Below, in pieces: positions 29,696 through 38,924 of a stretch of 39,945 nt of DNA. Origin of the DNA: DATEUP01 sp035283065 (GTDB taxonomy: Archaea > Thermoplasmatota > DTKX01 > DATEUP01); NCBI GenBank assembly GCA_035283065.1, contig DATEUP010000218.1, positions 1-39,945 of the forward strand. Direction: 5' to 3'. Both the position numbers and the translations under genes were made by a program. The notes under the pieces are model-generated. The model did not search any database, was not told the origin of the DNA, and saw only the letters and a list, made by a program, of their open reading frames with translations. Each line of letters opens with the position of its first letter. Positions within the stretch are counted from its first letter, which is position 1.

Positions 29696-32569
29696 CTACA
29701 GCCGGTTCCAGCCTTCTTGCATCCGCTTGCGGATCCGGTCATGGTCGACCGCCGAAAGCTCGCCTTCGGCCCCCGCGCCGAAGGGCACATCCGTTGAGGG
29801 TCCGGCAAGGACGACATCCCCGGGCTTCACGTCGCGCTCCGGCTCGGCGGTCGGCCCGGCCGATGCGGCTTGCGAAGCGAGCTCCACGGCTTCGGCCAAG
29901 TTGACCTGGTGCTCGGGCGCCCCGACCATTGGGATCCCCTCGCCCGGCGACGCCTCCGAGGGGGCGGGCTCCTCGGCGACCTCCACGATCTCCACGCGCT
30001 CTTCCCGGATCGGCGCAAGTGTGAGTTCGAGGTCGGAGCCCAGCCGCTCTGCGTCCGTCGACACCGGTTCGAGGTCTTCGCTGCGGTGGCGGCGCTTGGC
30101 GGGCTCGACGCCCGCGTGTTCCGGCGATTCCCCTGCCGCGAGCGCGACCATCTCGATGGGGGAGTGCGCACCTTCGCGGGTGTGGCGCTCGATCTCGTCG
30201 GCCTCGGCCTTCGCGCGCTTCGCGGCGCGGGCGACCTCCGCGGAGGCCTCGGCGTCCTTGTCCGCCCTCTTCTGCTCGCGGATTTCGCGCAGGATGTCCG
30301 CGGCCGAGCGGTTCTTCCTCGAGACCTTCGAATCCGTTTCGCTCGTGTCGGCCTCCGCGTCGACCTCGGTGGACCCGTGGGTCACCTCGAAGGAGGGCGC
30401 AAGCGGCTTGGCTCGCGTCTCTTGCCATTCGCCCTTCCGCGGCTCGCGGGCGCGTTGGGAAGCGCCCTCGTGTTCGGCGCTGGCGTGCGCCCCCTCCGTT
30501 GGGACCGGCTTTCGCTTCGCGGTCTCGGCTTTCCTCGCGGGCCCGTCCGTTTCGGCCAGCGCACGCTTGACCCATCGGTCGACCTTTTCTTTCTGCGACG
30601 GCGAGAGCTCCGCGCGGTCTGCGCTCTTGGCGATTTGGACCCGGCTCGGCGCCTCGTGGCGGGACGCCTCAGGGCGGGTCTGCGCCTCGACGGTGGCGAT
30701 GGCCTCGCGCACAAGGGCGGGGGCCGCGGCGGGCTTCTTGACCGGCGGGTGCGGGCCTGCGGGAGGCTTGGGCGTCGGGAGGGGCTCCTCGCCGGCGATG
30801 CGTGCGCGCTGCCTGCCGCGGCGGTCGAACATGGGGCCCGCAGAGAAGTCGGGGTCGAAAGCCTCGGGGGCCTCGGCCACGGCCACGCCGTCCGCCCCTA
30901 TGTGCGCAAGGATGCCACCGAGGTCCTCCTCGTCGGCCTTCGGGTGCGACGGCGCCTTGCGCCGCGCCTCGAAGCTTGCGTTCTCCAGGTGCTCGAGCGC
31001 ATCGTAGCGCATCTCGGCAGTGAGGGCGTTGGCCTCGAGGGAGCGCGGGTGCGCGGCTTCGGGGGCCGCGGGGGGCCTCTGGCCGACCGTCCCGTCCTCG
31101 CCGAATTCCGCCATGTCCGCAAACGAACGCGCGCCCCTCCGCATCGCATGGAGTGTGTGCGTGCGCCGCAGGCGCTTCTCGAGTTTGGCCCGCGCAACCG
31201 GGTTCACGGAGGTGCCATAGATGTGGTAGAGCTTGCTCGGCCGGAAGTTGTGGGCCGCACCGGGGCCCTCGGCCCCCGCCCCCCGCGGACCCGAGGCGAA
31301 GGCAATCGTGCGCGGCAGGTCGAGCTCGACTGCGGGCGTTTTCAGCGCCTTGAAGCGGCGGTCGCCGCGCGCGGGCGGCGTCGAGGCGAGGAACCCGGCC
31401 ACGACCTGGCGCGACCTCTCGTCGAGCCCGCCCGAGGACTCCTCCTCGCGGGCCATGAGCTCGCTGTAGCGCAAGTCGGGGCCGCCGCCGAAGAGTCGAG
31501 GGAAACGCAGCCGCGGCCGGGGGGACCATTCGGCCGTGGCAGCGGAGCCGCGACCCCGCGAAGGCCCGCCCGCTCGGGCGGTGATCTCGTTCAGGCGCTC
31601 GATGAGGGCGTTCGCCTCCACCTGCGCTCGGCGGTCGAGGCCGCGGACGGGGATCTCGGAGGGCTGCCTGGAAACGCGCGAGGCCGGGATCCTCGCCGTG
31701 ATCGGCGGGACCATCCGTTCCTGGACCTTCATCTGCGTGACCGCGCCGCCTACGAGGGCAAACGCGAGCACGGAGAAGAGCGCGTCGGGGCCCGCGCGCA
31801 TGATCGCCGCAAGGTTTCCAAGGACATACTCGAGGATCGGGAAATCAAAGGGCAGCGACCCCAGTGCGCCCGTGTAGCCGGCTTCCACGAGGCTCCTCAC
31901 GGCGGCCGGAACGCCGGCGGTCGTCGACGCGAGGACCGCGAAGGCGCCGAAGGCGACGGAGATCGGGATCAGCGCGGCGACGGCGCCGCGAAGCGGCGTG
32001 CCGGCCTTCCGGCCCCCGACGTACCCCGCCACAGCGGGCCCGAGGACGGGGATCCACCAGAGGAGCAGGGAGAGGAGGGTGATCCAGAACGCCCCGCGGT
32101 ACACGCCGTGTTTGGCCTGGAGCGCACTCACGGAGCCCACTTCGATCTGGATCTTGTCTACGGCGTCTTCGTTGAGTCCCGCGGGCTTCATTTGCCGGCG
32201 CCTCGAGGTCCGGACGACCTCTTCGAGGTCCTCTTCGCCCTCGCGCAGGACGCGCTTGCCGCGCGTCTGCCGAATCTCATCGCGGCCGCGCGGCGAGCGC
32301 CTCTGCCCGCGCCGGGCCGGGCCGTCGGCCTCGCGCTCCGTGGGGTCGTAGGCCACGACGTGGTGGCCGTCGGCCCGCCTCTCGAGGATCGAGAGCGCGC
32401 TCCGCAGCCTGGCAAACCGGACCGGGGCAAGCCCGCGCCGGTTCCACTCCCTTCTCGCAGGGCTCCGCCGGGGCCTTGCGGCCAACCGCGCGTGCGCTGC
32501 GCGGGGCCTTCGGTCATTCGACTTTCGCGAGCGGGCCTTGCGGCTTTCGACCAGATTTGCCAACAGCAT
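29696..32569 (-). CDS. Large membrane protein with long charged cytoplasmic tail, unknown
   Basis: I do not recognise this 957-residue protein as a whole. Residues 1-150 are very basic (many R/K) and end in a short amphipathic stretch. Residues 159-280 carry three or four membrane segments (FWITLLSLLLWWIPVLGPAV; GAVAALIPISVAFGAFAVLA; LFSVLAFALVGGAVTQM), with the glycine-rich AGYVGGRKAGTPLRGA between the first two, reminiscent of small archaeal DUF5518-type proteins. From about 290 to 957 there is a low-complexity, Ala/Glu/Arg/Pro-rich chain, probably disordered with helical pieces (for example ADILREIREQKRADKDAE). It contains no cysteine motif. ATG 32569 is supported by a TATA box at 32628-32638; the Arg-rich N-terminus has normal coding base use. 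Possible role: membrane-linked scaffold or cell-surface organiser, next to the PQQ/PKD protein gene upstream. Confidence 0.75.
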   Translation of the reverse strand: MLLANLVESRKARSRKSNDRRPRAAHARLAARPRRSPARREWNRRGLAPVRFARLRSALSILERRADGHHVVAYDPTEREADGPARRGQRRSPRGRDEIRQTRGKRVLREGEEDLEEVVRTSRRRQMKPAGLNEDAVDKIQIEVGSVSALQAKHGVYRGAFWITLLSLLLWWIPVLGPAVAGYVGGRKAGTPLRGAVAALIPISVAFGAFAVLASTTAGVPAAVRSLVEAGYTGALGSLPFDFPILEYVLGNLAAIMRAGPDALFSVLAFALVGGAVTQMKVQERMVPPITARIPASRVSRQPSEIPVRGLDRRAQVEANALIERLNEITARAGGPSRGRGSAATAEWSPRPRLRFPRLFGGGPDLRYSELMAREEESSGGLDERSRQVVAGFLASTPPARGDRRFKALKTPAVELDLPRTIAFASGPRGAGAEGPGAAHNFRPSKLYHIYGTSVNPVARAKLEKRLRRTHTLHAMRRGARSFADMAEFGEDGTVGQRPPAAPEAAHPRSLEANALTAEMRYDALEHLENASFEARRKAPSHPKADEEDLGGILAHIGADGVAVAEAPEAFDPDFSAGPMFDRRGRQRARIAGEEPLPTPKPPAGPHPPVKKPAAAPALVREAIATVEAQTRPEASRHEAPSRVQIAKSADRAELSPSQKEKVDRWVKRALAETDGPARKAETAKRKPVPTEGAHASAEHEGASQRAREPRKGEWQETRAKPLAPSFEVTHGSTEVDAEADTSETDSKVSRKNRSAADILREIREQKRADKDAEASAEVARAAKRAKAEADEIERHTREGAHSPIEMVALAAGESPEHAGVEPAKRRHRSEDLEPVSTDAERLGSDLELTLAPIREERVEIVEVAEEPAPSEASPGEGIPMVGAPEHQVNLAEAVELASQAASAGPTAEPERDVKPGDVVLAGPSTDVPFGAGAEGELSAVDHDRIRKRMQEGWNRL

Positions 32570-32627
32570 CCCCCCCGGGCAAGATGGCCTTGCCTAGAGT
32601 GCATCCCGATTTCGGATGGAAAGAAAT

Positions 32628-32638
32628 CCTATATAAGG
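32628..32638 (-). promoter_or_regulatory. TATA box CCTTATATAGG for the large membrane protein
   Basis: The reverse strand reads CCTTATATAGG in a locally AT-richer gap of 164 bases between the surface-protein stop (32734) and the ATG at 32569. Expected transcription start is near 32605, with a leader of about 35 bases. The gap otherwise shows no gene. Confidence 0.6.
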
Positions 32639-32733
32639 CTTCGGAGTGCTGGCCAAACCCCACTTTTTCGCATGGAAAGCACCCCATTTTTGCCCTGCGA
32701 ATCGGGCGCGCCTGGGGGGCGGCCAAAAACGGG

Positions 32734-35700
32734 CTACTTCGGAGGGGGCCCGGCGGTGGTCCTTTCGAACTCGCCCTGCAACTCGTCGAGCACCTCGTCG
32801 TCCTCGGCTTCCGGCCCGCGCGCGGGCGCGCCCTTCTTCGCCGGAGGCCCCTGGGGGAGCTTCGCGGATTTCGGTGGGCCACCGTTTCCCCCTTCACGGG
32901 GAGGTGGCCGCGGGGGTGCGCGGCTTGGGCCGCTGCGCTTCATGAAAACGGGCCACAGGACAAAGAGCAGGAAGAGCGCCCCGATGAGGAGCGCGGCAAG
33001 CCCGAGGAAGGCGCTCTCCGACCCTTCGGTCCGGACCGTCACGGCGATGGTGTGCGAGTGGCTTTGGCCGAAGCCGTTCGTGACCGTGAGCGTCACCTGG
33101 AAGACGTCGCTTCGGTTGTAGGAGTGGTTCACGAACATCCCCGTGGCCGTCGGCGAGCCGTCACCAAAATCCCAGGTGAAGGTGAGGTTCGAGAGGTTGT
33201 TGTCATTGCGCTCCTGGGAACGGGCCGCAGAGAACTCGATGACGCCTCCCGGCGCGTGGACGGACCGGATGCCTAGGACCTCCGCGACGGCGATCGGCGG
33301 CTGCGGCGGGACCTTGAGCTCGCCGAAAATCCCAAACGTCGCGATGAGGCCCTCGGGCCGGGACGAGAACACCGCGCTCGAGAGGTTTGCGACGACGGTG
33401 TGCGCGTCCTCGTCGACGATCGAGAGCTCGGCGTTCCAGGGCAGCTCGCCGTCAAACGTGTAGATCCGTATCGAGGACTCCACGTACGCGCTCAAGTTCA
33501 CGGCAATGTCCGTGCGGAACTCGATCCGGATCCATTGGGGGAGCGTCGCGTTGGCCGGCAAGGTCACGGAGAAGCGGTCGAGGACGCCGAGCCCGGCGGG
33601 CCCCGCGATCCCCGTCACGGGGCCGAGCGTGGAAGTGCCCTGGCCGACGTACTGCACGAGGAAGGAGATCGGCGGGACCGACCGGTTCTCGATGCGAAAC
33701 ACCTGGAAAGGCCCGATCTTCCCGCTCTCGGCGCCGTCGAGGCCGTCGGAGGCGAGGAAGCCGTAGGTGTGGTTCCCGCTAAGGAGCCGGCCGAGCCATT
33801 CATACTCGACGCCCGCCTGGAAGTCATAGGGGCCGAGGCCCACGATGGTCATCGCCTTGAGGGGCTCGGGCTCATGGGAGATGTTGAGGAACACCTCGGA
33901 GGGCGGGTCGCCGTCGGGGTCCGTGTACACGACCTTGAACCGCCAGGTCGTGGATTCGAATGTGTTGACGCCGGGGACGGGCCGGAGGTTGTCGAGCGGA
34001 ACGATGAGGAAAGGCGCCGTGTTGTCGATCACGCGGATGTCGAGAACCTTTTCCGAGGAGAGGCGGAGCTCGTCGGTCACCTTGAGCTTCACGCGGAAGT
34101 CGCCCGGGAACGTGTACGTATGGTTCGCTTCGGCGGACGTTCCATTTGTGCCGTCACCAAAGTCCCACAGGAAAGTCAGGCTCTGGTTGTCGGGGTCGGT
34201 CGTGCACGACGAGCTGAAGTTGACCGCCTCCCTTGTGCGGTGGGTGAACCCGGGCGCGGGCGAGTCGATGCAGGCAATGGGGGGGCGCCCGGGGATGAGC
34301 CCTAGGGTGAGGATCGAGCCGCCCACGGTCTGGAGGTGCAGGGTGCCGCCGTAGAGGGCCGCCGGGCCCGCCAGGGGCCCGAGGATCCCGGGCTCAAAAA
34401 CCCAGTCGACGTCCCCCGTGCCCGCCGAAACGGCGAACAGGCGCTCGGAGCCCGTGAAGACCGTGCTGTTGCCGACCGCGCGCACGCCGTTTCCCGGCTG
34501 CGGGGGGAATAGAGAGCGGTTCCAGTCGAGGACGCCAGAGCCCGCGACAAGCGCGCTGAGATTCGACTGCGTCGCGACGAAGAGGCGCCCGTATGCCGAG
34601 GCCATGGGCCCCGTGATCGGTCCGTCGAGCGTCGCCGTCCAAGCGGGCACGGGCGAGAGCGGGCCGAGCGAAAAGGCCGAGACGTTCGCAGGGCCGTTCA
34701 CGGCAAACACGAAGCCCGCGCCGGCAACCGGGGGGACCGACGTGCGGCCGCCAAGTTGCACGGGCCACCCGGCTGGCTGGGTCCCGGTCGTGAGGTTAAA
34801 GGCATGGAGCTCGCCCACGGACGACACAATAAACGCCCACCCGGCGACCACGACGGGCTCGATGCGCAGTGCGGGCTGGTCGGGGGGCGGCACATCGACC
34901 GTCGGAAGCTCGCGGAGCGTGGCGGGGTTCGCGACGTCGACCTCGACGAGGCGGTCGGACATTCCAAGGAGGAGCAGGTCGCCGTAGGGGACGAGCGAGG
35001 TCGTGGGAACGCCCGAGAGCGGCACCGTCGCGAAGACGGCGCCGTTATCAGGCTCGAGGAACGTCAGGTTCCCCGAGGCGTCCCCGGGGTTTGCCGAAGC
35101 CACCACGAGGACCCCCGAAGCGATCGCGGGGGCACCCACGATCGCTGCGGGGGCGCCCCACGACCAGGAGACGTTCGAGCCGTCGTCCCGGCGCACCGCG
35201 TAGAGCGTGCGGTTCGTCTTGTCCACGAAAACCAACGTGGGTCCGAAGGCGAGGAACGCGCCGCCCTGCACGTCGAAGGCGTCCTGCTTCCAGAGGAGGA
35301 TGTTGTTCTGGGGGCTGTCGGTCTCAAGGAAATTCGAGCCGTGAGCGTCCGCGTACCTCGAGAGCCATCCTTCGAGGCGGGGCAGGACCTCGATTGTCGT
35401 GTTCGCCGAATTGTCCGTAAGGTCGCCGTCGGGCGGCGTCACATTCAACAGCCTCACCGTGAGGTTGGCCGACCCTGCCTGGGGGAAGCGCAGGGGCGCC
35501 TGGAGAGTCACCGCCCCGTTGAGGATCGGGACATCCGAGACGTTCCACGAGGCGACCGGCGTGGGGGCGCCGCCGAAGTCGAAGGTCGCCTCGACCTCAG
35601 CCGAACCGCGCTTGTCGCCCCAGTTGCGCACCGTCACGCTGAGGGTCAGGGGCTCGCCCGCGTGGGGCGTGGGGTCGGAAAATGCGATGTCGGACGCTTG

Positions 35701-37017
35701 GACCGTAAGCTGGGGCTGCGCGCCGAAGGCATAGAGCGCGCCGTCGAGGGCGGGGACAAAGATCATCTCGGCGGCAACGGCCGGCGGCGCGGTCACCTCG
35801 TCGGGAAGCGCGTAGGACCAGACGAGCCCGCCTGAGGCGAGGAACACCGCGACCGTACCGTCGCGGGCGGCAGCCACGACGCGGCCGCTCACGGCCGCGG
35901 GCGAAGCGAGCATCGAGGCGTTGTCGCCGACGGCCCGGTTCCAGACCTCGGTGCCGTTCGCGGAAAGGTCGAGGGCGCGCAACCGGGCGTTCGTCCCCGT
36001 GAGACCGCCCGCCTGCTGCCCGGCCGTTGCCACATACATGAGGGAGCCGAAAACGGCGGGGGTGGCCTCCATGCGGCCCACGTCCGGCGAGGTCCAAAGC
36101 GGCGCGCCCGTGAGGGCGTCAAACGCGCGTACATACCCGGCGTCCACGTCGGCCGCAAGGTACGAGAAGCCCGCCGTCGCCAGGTAGACCGCGCCCCCAG
36201 CAACGACGGGCGAGGCGCGCAGGTAGCCCAGCGTGACGGTCTGGTTCCAGACCTCGGCACCGGTCGAGGCATTGAACGCCCAGACCGTCGGGGGCACGTC
36301 CCACGTGGGCGTGAGGAGGTTGTGGATGCCGGCAGAGGCGGCATAGACGACCCCACCCGAAACCGCGGGCGACGCGATGGCCTCGGAGGTGAGGTTGGCG
36401 GACCATAGCAACGACCCGTTCCCGGCGTCGCGCGCGTAAAGCCAGTACGTCAGCGAGCCGTAGTAGACGATCCCGTCAACCACCGCCGGCGACGAGTGCA
36501 CGAATTGGAACCCGTCGGCCAGGCTCGCGTTCTCGGTTGCGTTCCATAGGGGGGCGCCCGTCGCCGTGTCGAAGGCGAAGAAGTTCGGGCGCCCCGGGGA
36601 CGCTTCCGAACCCACGAAGACTGTGCCGTTCCACAGGGCGGGCGTTGAAAGGATCCGCCCGCTCGTCTGGCGCGCCCACACGGGGCCGCCGCCGGTCACA
36701 TTGCGCGCCGTGAGGTCGCGCCCTAGGCCAACGTAGACGATTCCGTTGTCCACGACGGCCCCGCCTTCCGGCTTGTCAAACGAGTTGTTGAGGTAGCTCC
36801 ACACGACGTGGCCAAGGGGCGGGAGCGTCGTGTCCGTTTCACCCGTGTGCTCCGGGTTCGCGTGGAACATCTTCCATGAGCCTAGGGGGTAGTCGGGGTT
36901 CGAGAGGGGGAGCGCGGTCCGGGAAGGCGAGGCGTCGCCGAGCGCGACACTCGGGAGCGCGACGAGGCACGCGAGGAGCGCCGCCGTGGCCCTGCGGGAC
37001 GACCTTGCCGGAACCAG
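32734..37017 (-). CDS. Secreted PQQ-propeller / CARDB / PKD surface protein, C-terminally anchored
   Basis: Read from CTG 37017 the product has 1427 residues. A signal peptide (PARSSRRATAALLACLVALP then SVALG-DA) is followed by a PQQ-like beta-propeller starting at WKMFHANPEHTG (about 40-440), a CARDB-type domain (440-545: LTLSVTVRNWGDKRGSAEVE, LTDNSANTTIEV), a second propeller (545-905) and two PKD domains: PKD1 about 908-995 (FLWDFGDGTNGTSAEANHTY) and PKD2 about 1237-1330 (FTWDFGDGSPTATGMFVNHS). One membrane segment (LGLAALLIGALFLLFVLWPV) and a Pro/Lys/Glu-rich cytoplasmic tail end it. Dozens of N-x-S/T sequons point to a glycosylated cell-surface protein. The first ATG, at 36870, falls inside the propeller motif W-x-MFH, so it cannot be the true start. 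CTG 37017 has GGGTG seven bases upstream. The function is presumably adhesion or surface-structure binding. Confidence 0.85.
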   Translation of the reverse strand: MVPARSSRRATAALLACLVALPSVALGDASPSRTALPLSNPDYPLGSWKMFHANPEHTGETDTTLPPLGHVVWSYLNNSFDKPEGGAVVDNGIVYVGLGRDLTARNVTGGGPVWARQTSGRILSTPALWNGTVFVGSEASPGRPNFFAFDTATGAPLWNATENASLADGFQFVHSSPAVVDGIVYYGSLTYWLYARDAGNGSLLWSANLTSEAIASPAVSGGVVYAASAGIHNLLTPTWDVPPTVWAFNASTGAEVWNQTVTLGYLRASPVVAGGAVYLATAGFSYLAADVDAGYVRAFDALTGAPLWTSPDVGRMEATPAVFGSLMYVATAGQQAGGLTGTNARLRALDLSANGTEVWNRAVGDNASMLASPAAVSGRVVAAARDGTVAVFLASGGLVWSYALPDEVTAPPAVAAEMIFVPALDGALYAFGAQPQLTVQASDIAFSDPTPHAGEPLTLSVTVRNWGDKRGSAEVEATFDFGGAPTPVASWNVSDVPILNGAVTLQAPLRFPQAGSANLTVRLLNVTPPDGDLTDNSANTTIEVLPRLEGWLSRYADAHGSNFLETDSPQNNILLWKQDAFDVQGGAFLAFGPTLVFVDKTNRTLYAVRRDDGSNVSWSWGAPAAIVGAPAIASGVLVVASANPGDASGNLTFLEPDNGAVFATVPLSGVPTTSLVPYGDLLLLGMSDRLVEVDVANPATLRELPTVDVPPPDQPALRIEPVVVAGWAFIVSSVGELHAFNLTTGTQPAGWPVQLGGRTSVPPVAGAGFVFAVNGPANVSAFSLGPLSPVPAWTATLDGPITGPMASAYGRLFVATQSNLSALVAGSGVLDWNRSLFPPQPGNGVRAVGNSTVFTGSERLFAVSAGTGDVDWVFEPGILGPLAGPAALYGGTLHLQTVGGSILTLGLIPGRPPIACIDSPAPGFTHRTREAVNFSSSCTTDPDNQSLTFLWDFGDGTNGTSAEANHTYTFPGDFRVKLKVTDELRLSSEKVLDIRVIDNTAPFLIVPLDNLRPVPGVNTFESTTWRFKVVYTDPDGDPPSEVFLNISHEPEPLKAMTIVGLGPYDFQAGVEYEWLGRLLSGNHTYGFLASDGLDGAESGKIGPFQVFRIENRSVPPISFLVQYVGQGTSTLGPVTGIAGPAGLGVLDRFSVTLPANATLPQWIRIEFRTDIAVNLSAYVESSIRIYTFDGELPWNAELSIVDEDAHTVVANLSSAVFSSRPEGLIATFGIFGELKVPPQPPIAVAEVLGIRSVHAPGGVIEFSAARSQERNDNNLSNLTFTWDFGDGSPTATGMFVNHSYNRSDVFQVTLTVTNGFGQSHSHTIAVTVRTEGSESAFLGLAALLIGALFLLFVLWPVFMKRSGPSRAPPRPPPREGGNGGPPKSAKLPQGPPAKKGAPARGPEAEDDEVLDELQGEFERTTAGPPPK

Positions 37018-37024
37018 ACGAGCA

Positions 37025-37029
37025 CACCC
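37025..37029 (-). promoter_or_regulatory. SD-like GGGTG before the CTG start of the surface-protein gene
   Basis: On the reverse strand GGGTG ends seven bases before CTG 37017. No ATG, GTG or TTG lies in this frame between the upstream stop (near 37110) and 36870, so this CTG best explains how the signal peptide is made. Confidence 0.4.
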
Positions 37030-37104
37030 TTCGAGAATCGCCGTACGCCCGCGAGTCAGGGCCAGGTGCCCGAGCGCCTTCGTGCGCCCTCATTCGAGGT
37101 CGCG

Positions 37105-37111
37105 TCATAAA
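37105..37111 (-). promoter_or_regulatory. TATA-like box TTTATGA of the surface-protein gene
   Basis: TTTATGA on the reverse strand, in the sequence CCTTTATGACG, would set transcription start near 37082 and a leader of about 65 bases before CTG 37017. Confidence 0.4.
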
Positions 37112-37159
37112 GGTTGCCTGACGGCCATCGAACGGGGAAGCCACCTGCCGAGGTGGACT

Positions 37160-38710
37160 TCACGCCCAGTCGACAATCGTGCGGCCCGTCATCTCGGGGG
37201 GGCGGGGCAACCCGAGCAGGTGGAGGAGTGTGGGTCCCACATCGGCCAGGATTCCGTCTGCGACCCGCAGGGGCCGTCCCGAGACCGCCAGGAGCGGCAC
37301 GAGGTTTGAGGTGTGCGCCGTGTGGGGCTGCTCCTTGCCGTCGACGACTTGGACCATCACCTCGGCGTTCCCGTGGTCGGCCGTGATGAGGAGTAGGCCG
37401 CCGCGCGGCAGGGTAGCCTCCGCGATCCGGCGAAGCGATTCATCGACCGCAAGGACGGCGCGCTTCGTGGCTTCCAAGACACCCGTGTGCCCGACCATGT
37501 CGAAGTTCGCGAAGTTCACGATCGCGAGGCGGTAGGTGCCCGACTCGACGCCGGCCACCACGGCGTCGGCGATTTGGCCGGCGGACATCTCGGGCTTCAA
37601 GTCGTAGGTAGCGACCTTCGGGGAGGGCACGAGAAGGCGCTCCTCGCCGGGGAACACCTGCTCGCGCCCGCCGTTGATGAAGTACGTGACGTGGGCATAC
37701 TTTTCCGTCTCGGCGACGCGCAACTGTTTTGCGCCGGAGTCGGCAACGACAGAGCCGAGGCACTCGCGGACCTCGACCGGCTTGTAGAGGGCGGCGACCT
37801 CCCGGTCGAATGCGTCGACGCGCGCCATCGTCGCGTACTGGAGGAGCGAGACCTCCTCGCGGGAAAAGCGCGAGAACGACTTGTCGAGGAAGGCGTGGGA
37901 GATCTGGCGCGCCCGGTCGGGCCGGAAGTTGAAGAAGAGCACGCTGTCGCCCGATTTGATGAGGCCCTGGCCGCCCTCGACCGCGGCCTCAAGGGCGGTG
38001 GGCTCGACGAACTCGTCGCCCTCGTTGCGAGCGCGCGCCTTCGCAATCGCGTCGGCACCATCCTTCGCCTTGTGCCCGTCGCCCTGCGTGAGGAGCCGGT
38101 AGCCTTTCTCCGTGCGGTCCCAGCGGTTGTCCCGGTCCATGGCGAAGTAGCGCCCCTGCACGGTTGCCAGGCGGCCAAGGCCCAACTCGCCTGCAAGCGC
38201 CTCGACGTCCGCGAGGTGGCGTTCGGCGCAGCGGGGGGGCACGTCGCGCCCGTCGAGGAACGCGTGGGTCCACACGCGCGGCAGGCCTGCGGCCTTGGCT
38301 GCGCGCAGGAGGGCCTTGAGGTGGAGGATGTGCGAGTGGACGCCGCCGTCGGACACGAGCCCCATAAGGTGGAGGGTGCCCGGAGCTCCCGCGGCTCGCG
38401 CGAGGAACTCCTTGAGGACGGGGTTCAGGGCAAAGGCGCCAGTCCGGATGTCGCGGTTGATGAGCGTGAAGATCTGCCAGACGATCTTGCCTGCGCCGAT
38501 GTTGAGGTGGCCGATTTCGGAGTTGCCCATCTGGCCCTCGGGGAGCCCCACGTCCTCGCCGGAGGCGGAGAGCCGGCCCGACGGGTAGGTCGAGAATGCG
38601 CGCTCGATGAAAGGCGGGTGAGCTCCCGTGGTGGCGTTGTGGGGGCCCGGAGGGGCAATCCCCCAGCCGTCCACGACAACGAGGACGGCGAAGGGGAACG
38701 GCTCTGTCAA
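37160..38710 (-). CDS. gpmI: 2,3-bisphosphoglycerate-independent phosphoglycerate mutase
   Basis: GpmI interconverts 3- and 2-phosphoglycerate in glycolysis and gluconeogenesis using two Mn2+ ions. Landmarks are the metal-binding LVVVDGWGIAPP at the N-terminus, the nucleophilic serine in GQMGNSEIGHLNIGAG, GVHSHILHLKALLRAA, HAFLDGRDVPP, FNFRPDRARQISHAFL, FANFDMVGHTG and LLLITADHGNAEVMV. At about 516 residues it is the bacterial-type iPGM (GpmI) rather than the short archaeal ApgM. Start codons are both TTG: 38710 (GTGGAG just upstream, close to the probable transcription start) or 38728. A TTTAA patch near 38745 could be the promoter. The gene follows tRNA-Leu on the same strand. Confidence 0.96.
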   Translation of the reverse strand: MTEPFPFAVLVVVDGWGIAPPGPHNATTGAHPPFIERAFSTYPSGRLSASGEDVGLPEGQMGNSEIGHLNIGAGKIVWQIFTLINRDIRTGAFALNPVLKEFLARAAGAPGTLHLMGLVSDGGVHSHILHLKALLRAAKAAGLPRVWTHAFLDGRDVPPRCAERHLADVEALAGELGLGRLATVQGRYFAMDRDNRWDRTEKGYRLLTQGDGHKAKDGADAIAKARARNEGDEFVEPTALEAAVEGGQGLIKSGDSVLFFNFRPDRARQISHAFLDKSFSRFSREEVSLLQYATMARVDAFDREVAALYKPVEVRECLGSVVADSGAKQLRVAETEKYAHVTYFINGGREQVFPGEERLLVPSPKVATYDLKPEMSAGQIADAVVAGVESGTYRLAIVNFANFDMVGHTGVLEATKRAVLAVDESLRRIAEATLPRGGLLLITADHGNAEVMVQVVDGKEQPHTAHTSNLVPLLAVSGRPLRVADGILADVGPTLLHLLGLPRPPEMTGRTIVDWA

Positions 38711-38779
38711 GGCTCCACGCGGCGGCAAACGAGGCGCGCGTTAAAGCCTTTCGTGGGGGGCGGGGGGGCGGGCGGCGAG

Positions 38780-38863
38780 TGCAGGGGGTCGGATTTGAAC
38801 CGACGATGTCCTTCGACACCGGATTTTAAGTCCGGCCCATTGACCAGGCTCTGGCACCCCTGC
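38780..38863 (-). tRNA. tRNA-Leu, anticodon UAA
   Basis: The reverse strand folds as a class II tRNA. The acceptor arms GCAGGGG and CCCCTGC pair, with discriminator A at 38780. The anticodon stem CCGGA/TCCGG encloses the loop CTTAAAA, giving UAA. A long variable arm (TGTCGAAGGACATC) follows, and the T arm is GTCGG-TTCAAAT-CCGAC. There is no intron and CCA is not encoded. Leucine UUA codons are almost unused in the surrounding genes, so this tRNA mostly serves UUG by wobble or rare UUA. Confidence 0.95.
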
Positions 38864-38916
38864 GTTATGGCAAGTCAAGGCAGCCCCGCCCGCCCTGCGG
38901 GTGGGGACTAATCACG

Positions 38917-38923
38917 ATAATAA
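38917..38923 (-). promoter_or_regulatory. TATA box of the tRNA-Leu gene
   Basis: TTATTAT on the reverse strand, in GACTTATTATCGTG, lies about 54 bases before the mature tRNA 5' end. This would put transcription start near 38893, leaving a 30-base 5' leader for RNase P to remove. Confidence 0.5.
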
Positions 38924-38924
38924 G

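Noticed and set aside
29870..33121. 1083-codon plus-strand frame
   Set aside because: It runs antisense across two separate minus-strand genes and their intergenic promoter, with Arg/Gly-rich composition and no domain.
36839..37144. 101-codon minus-strand frame starting at ATG 37144
   Set aside because: It overlaps the signal peptide in another frame, has basic filler composition and starts upstream of the likely TATA box.
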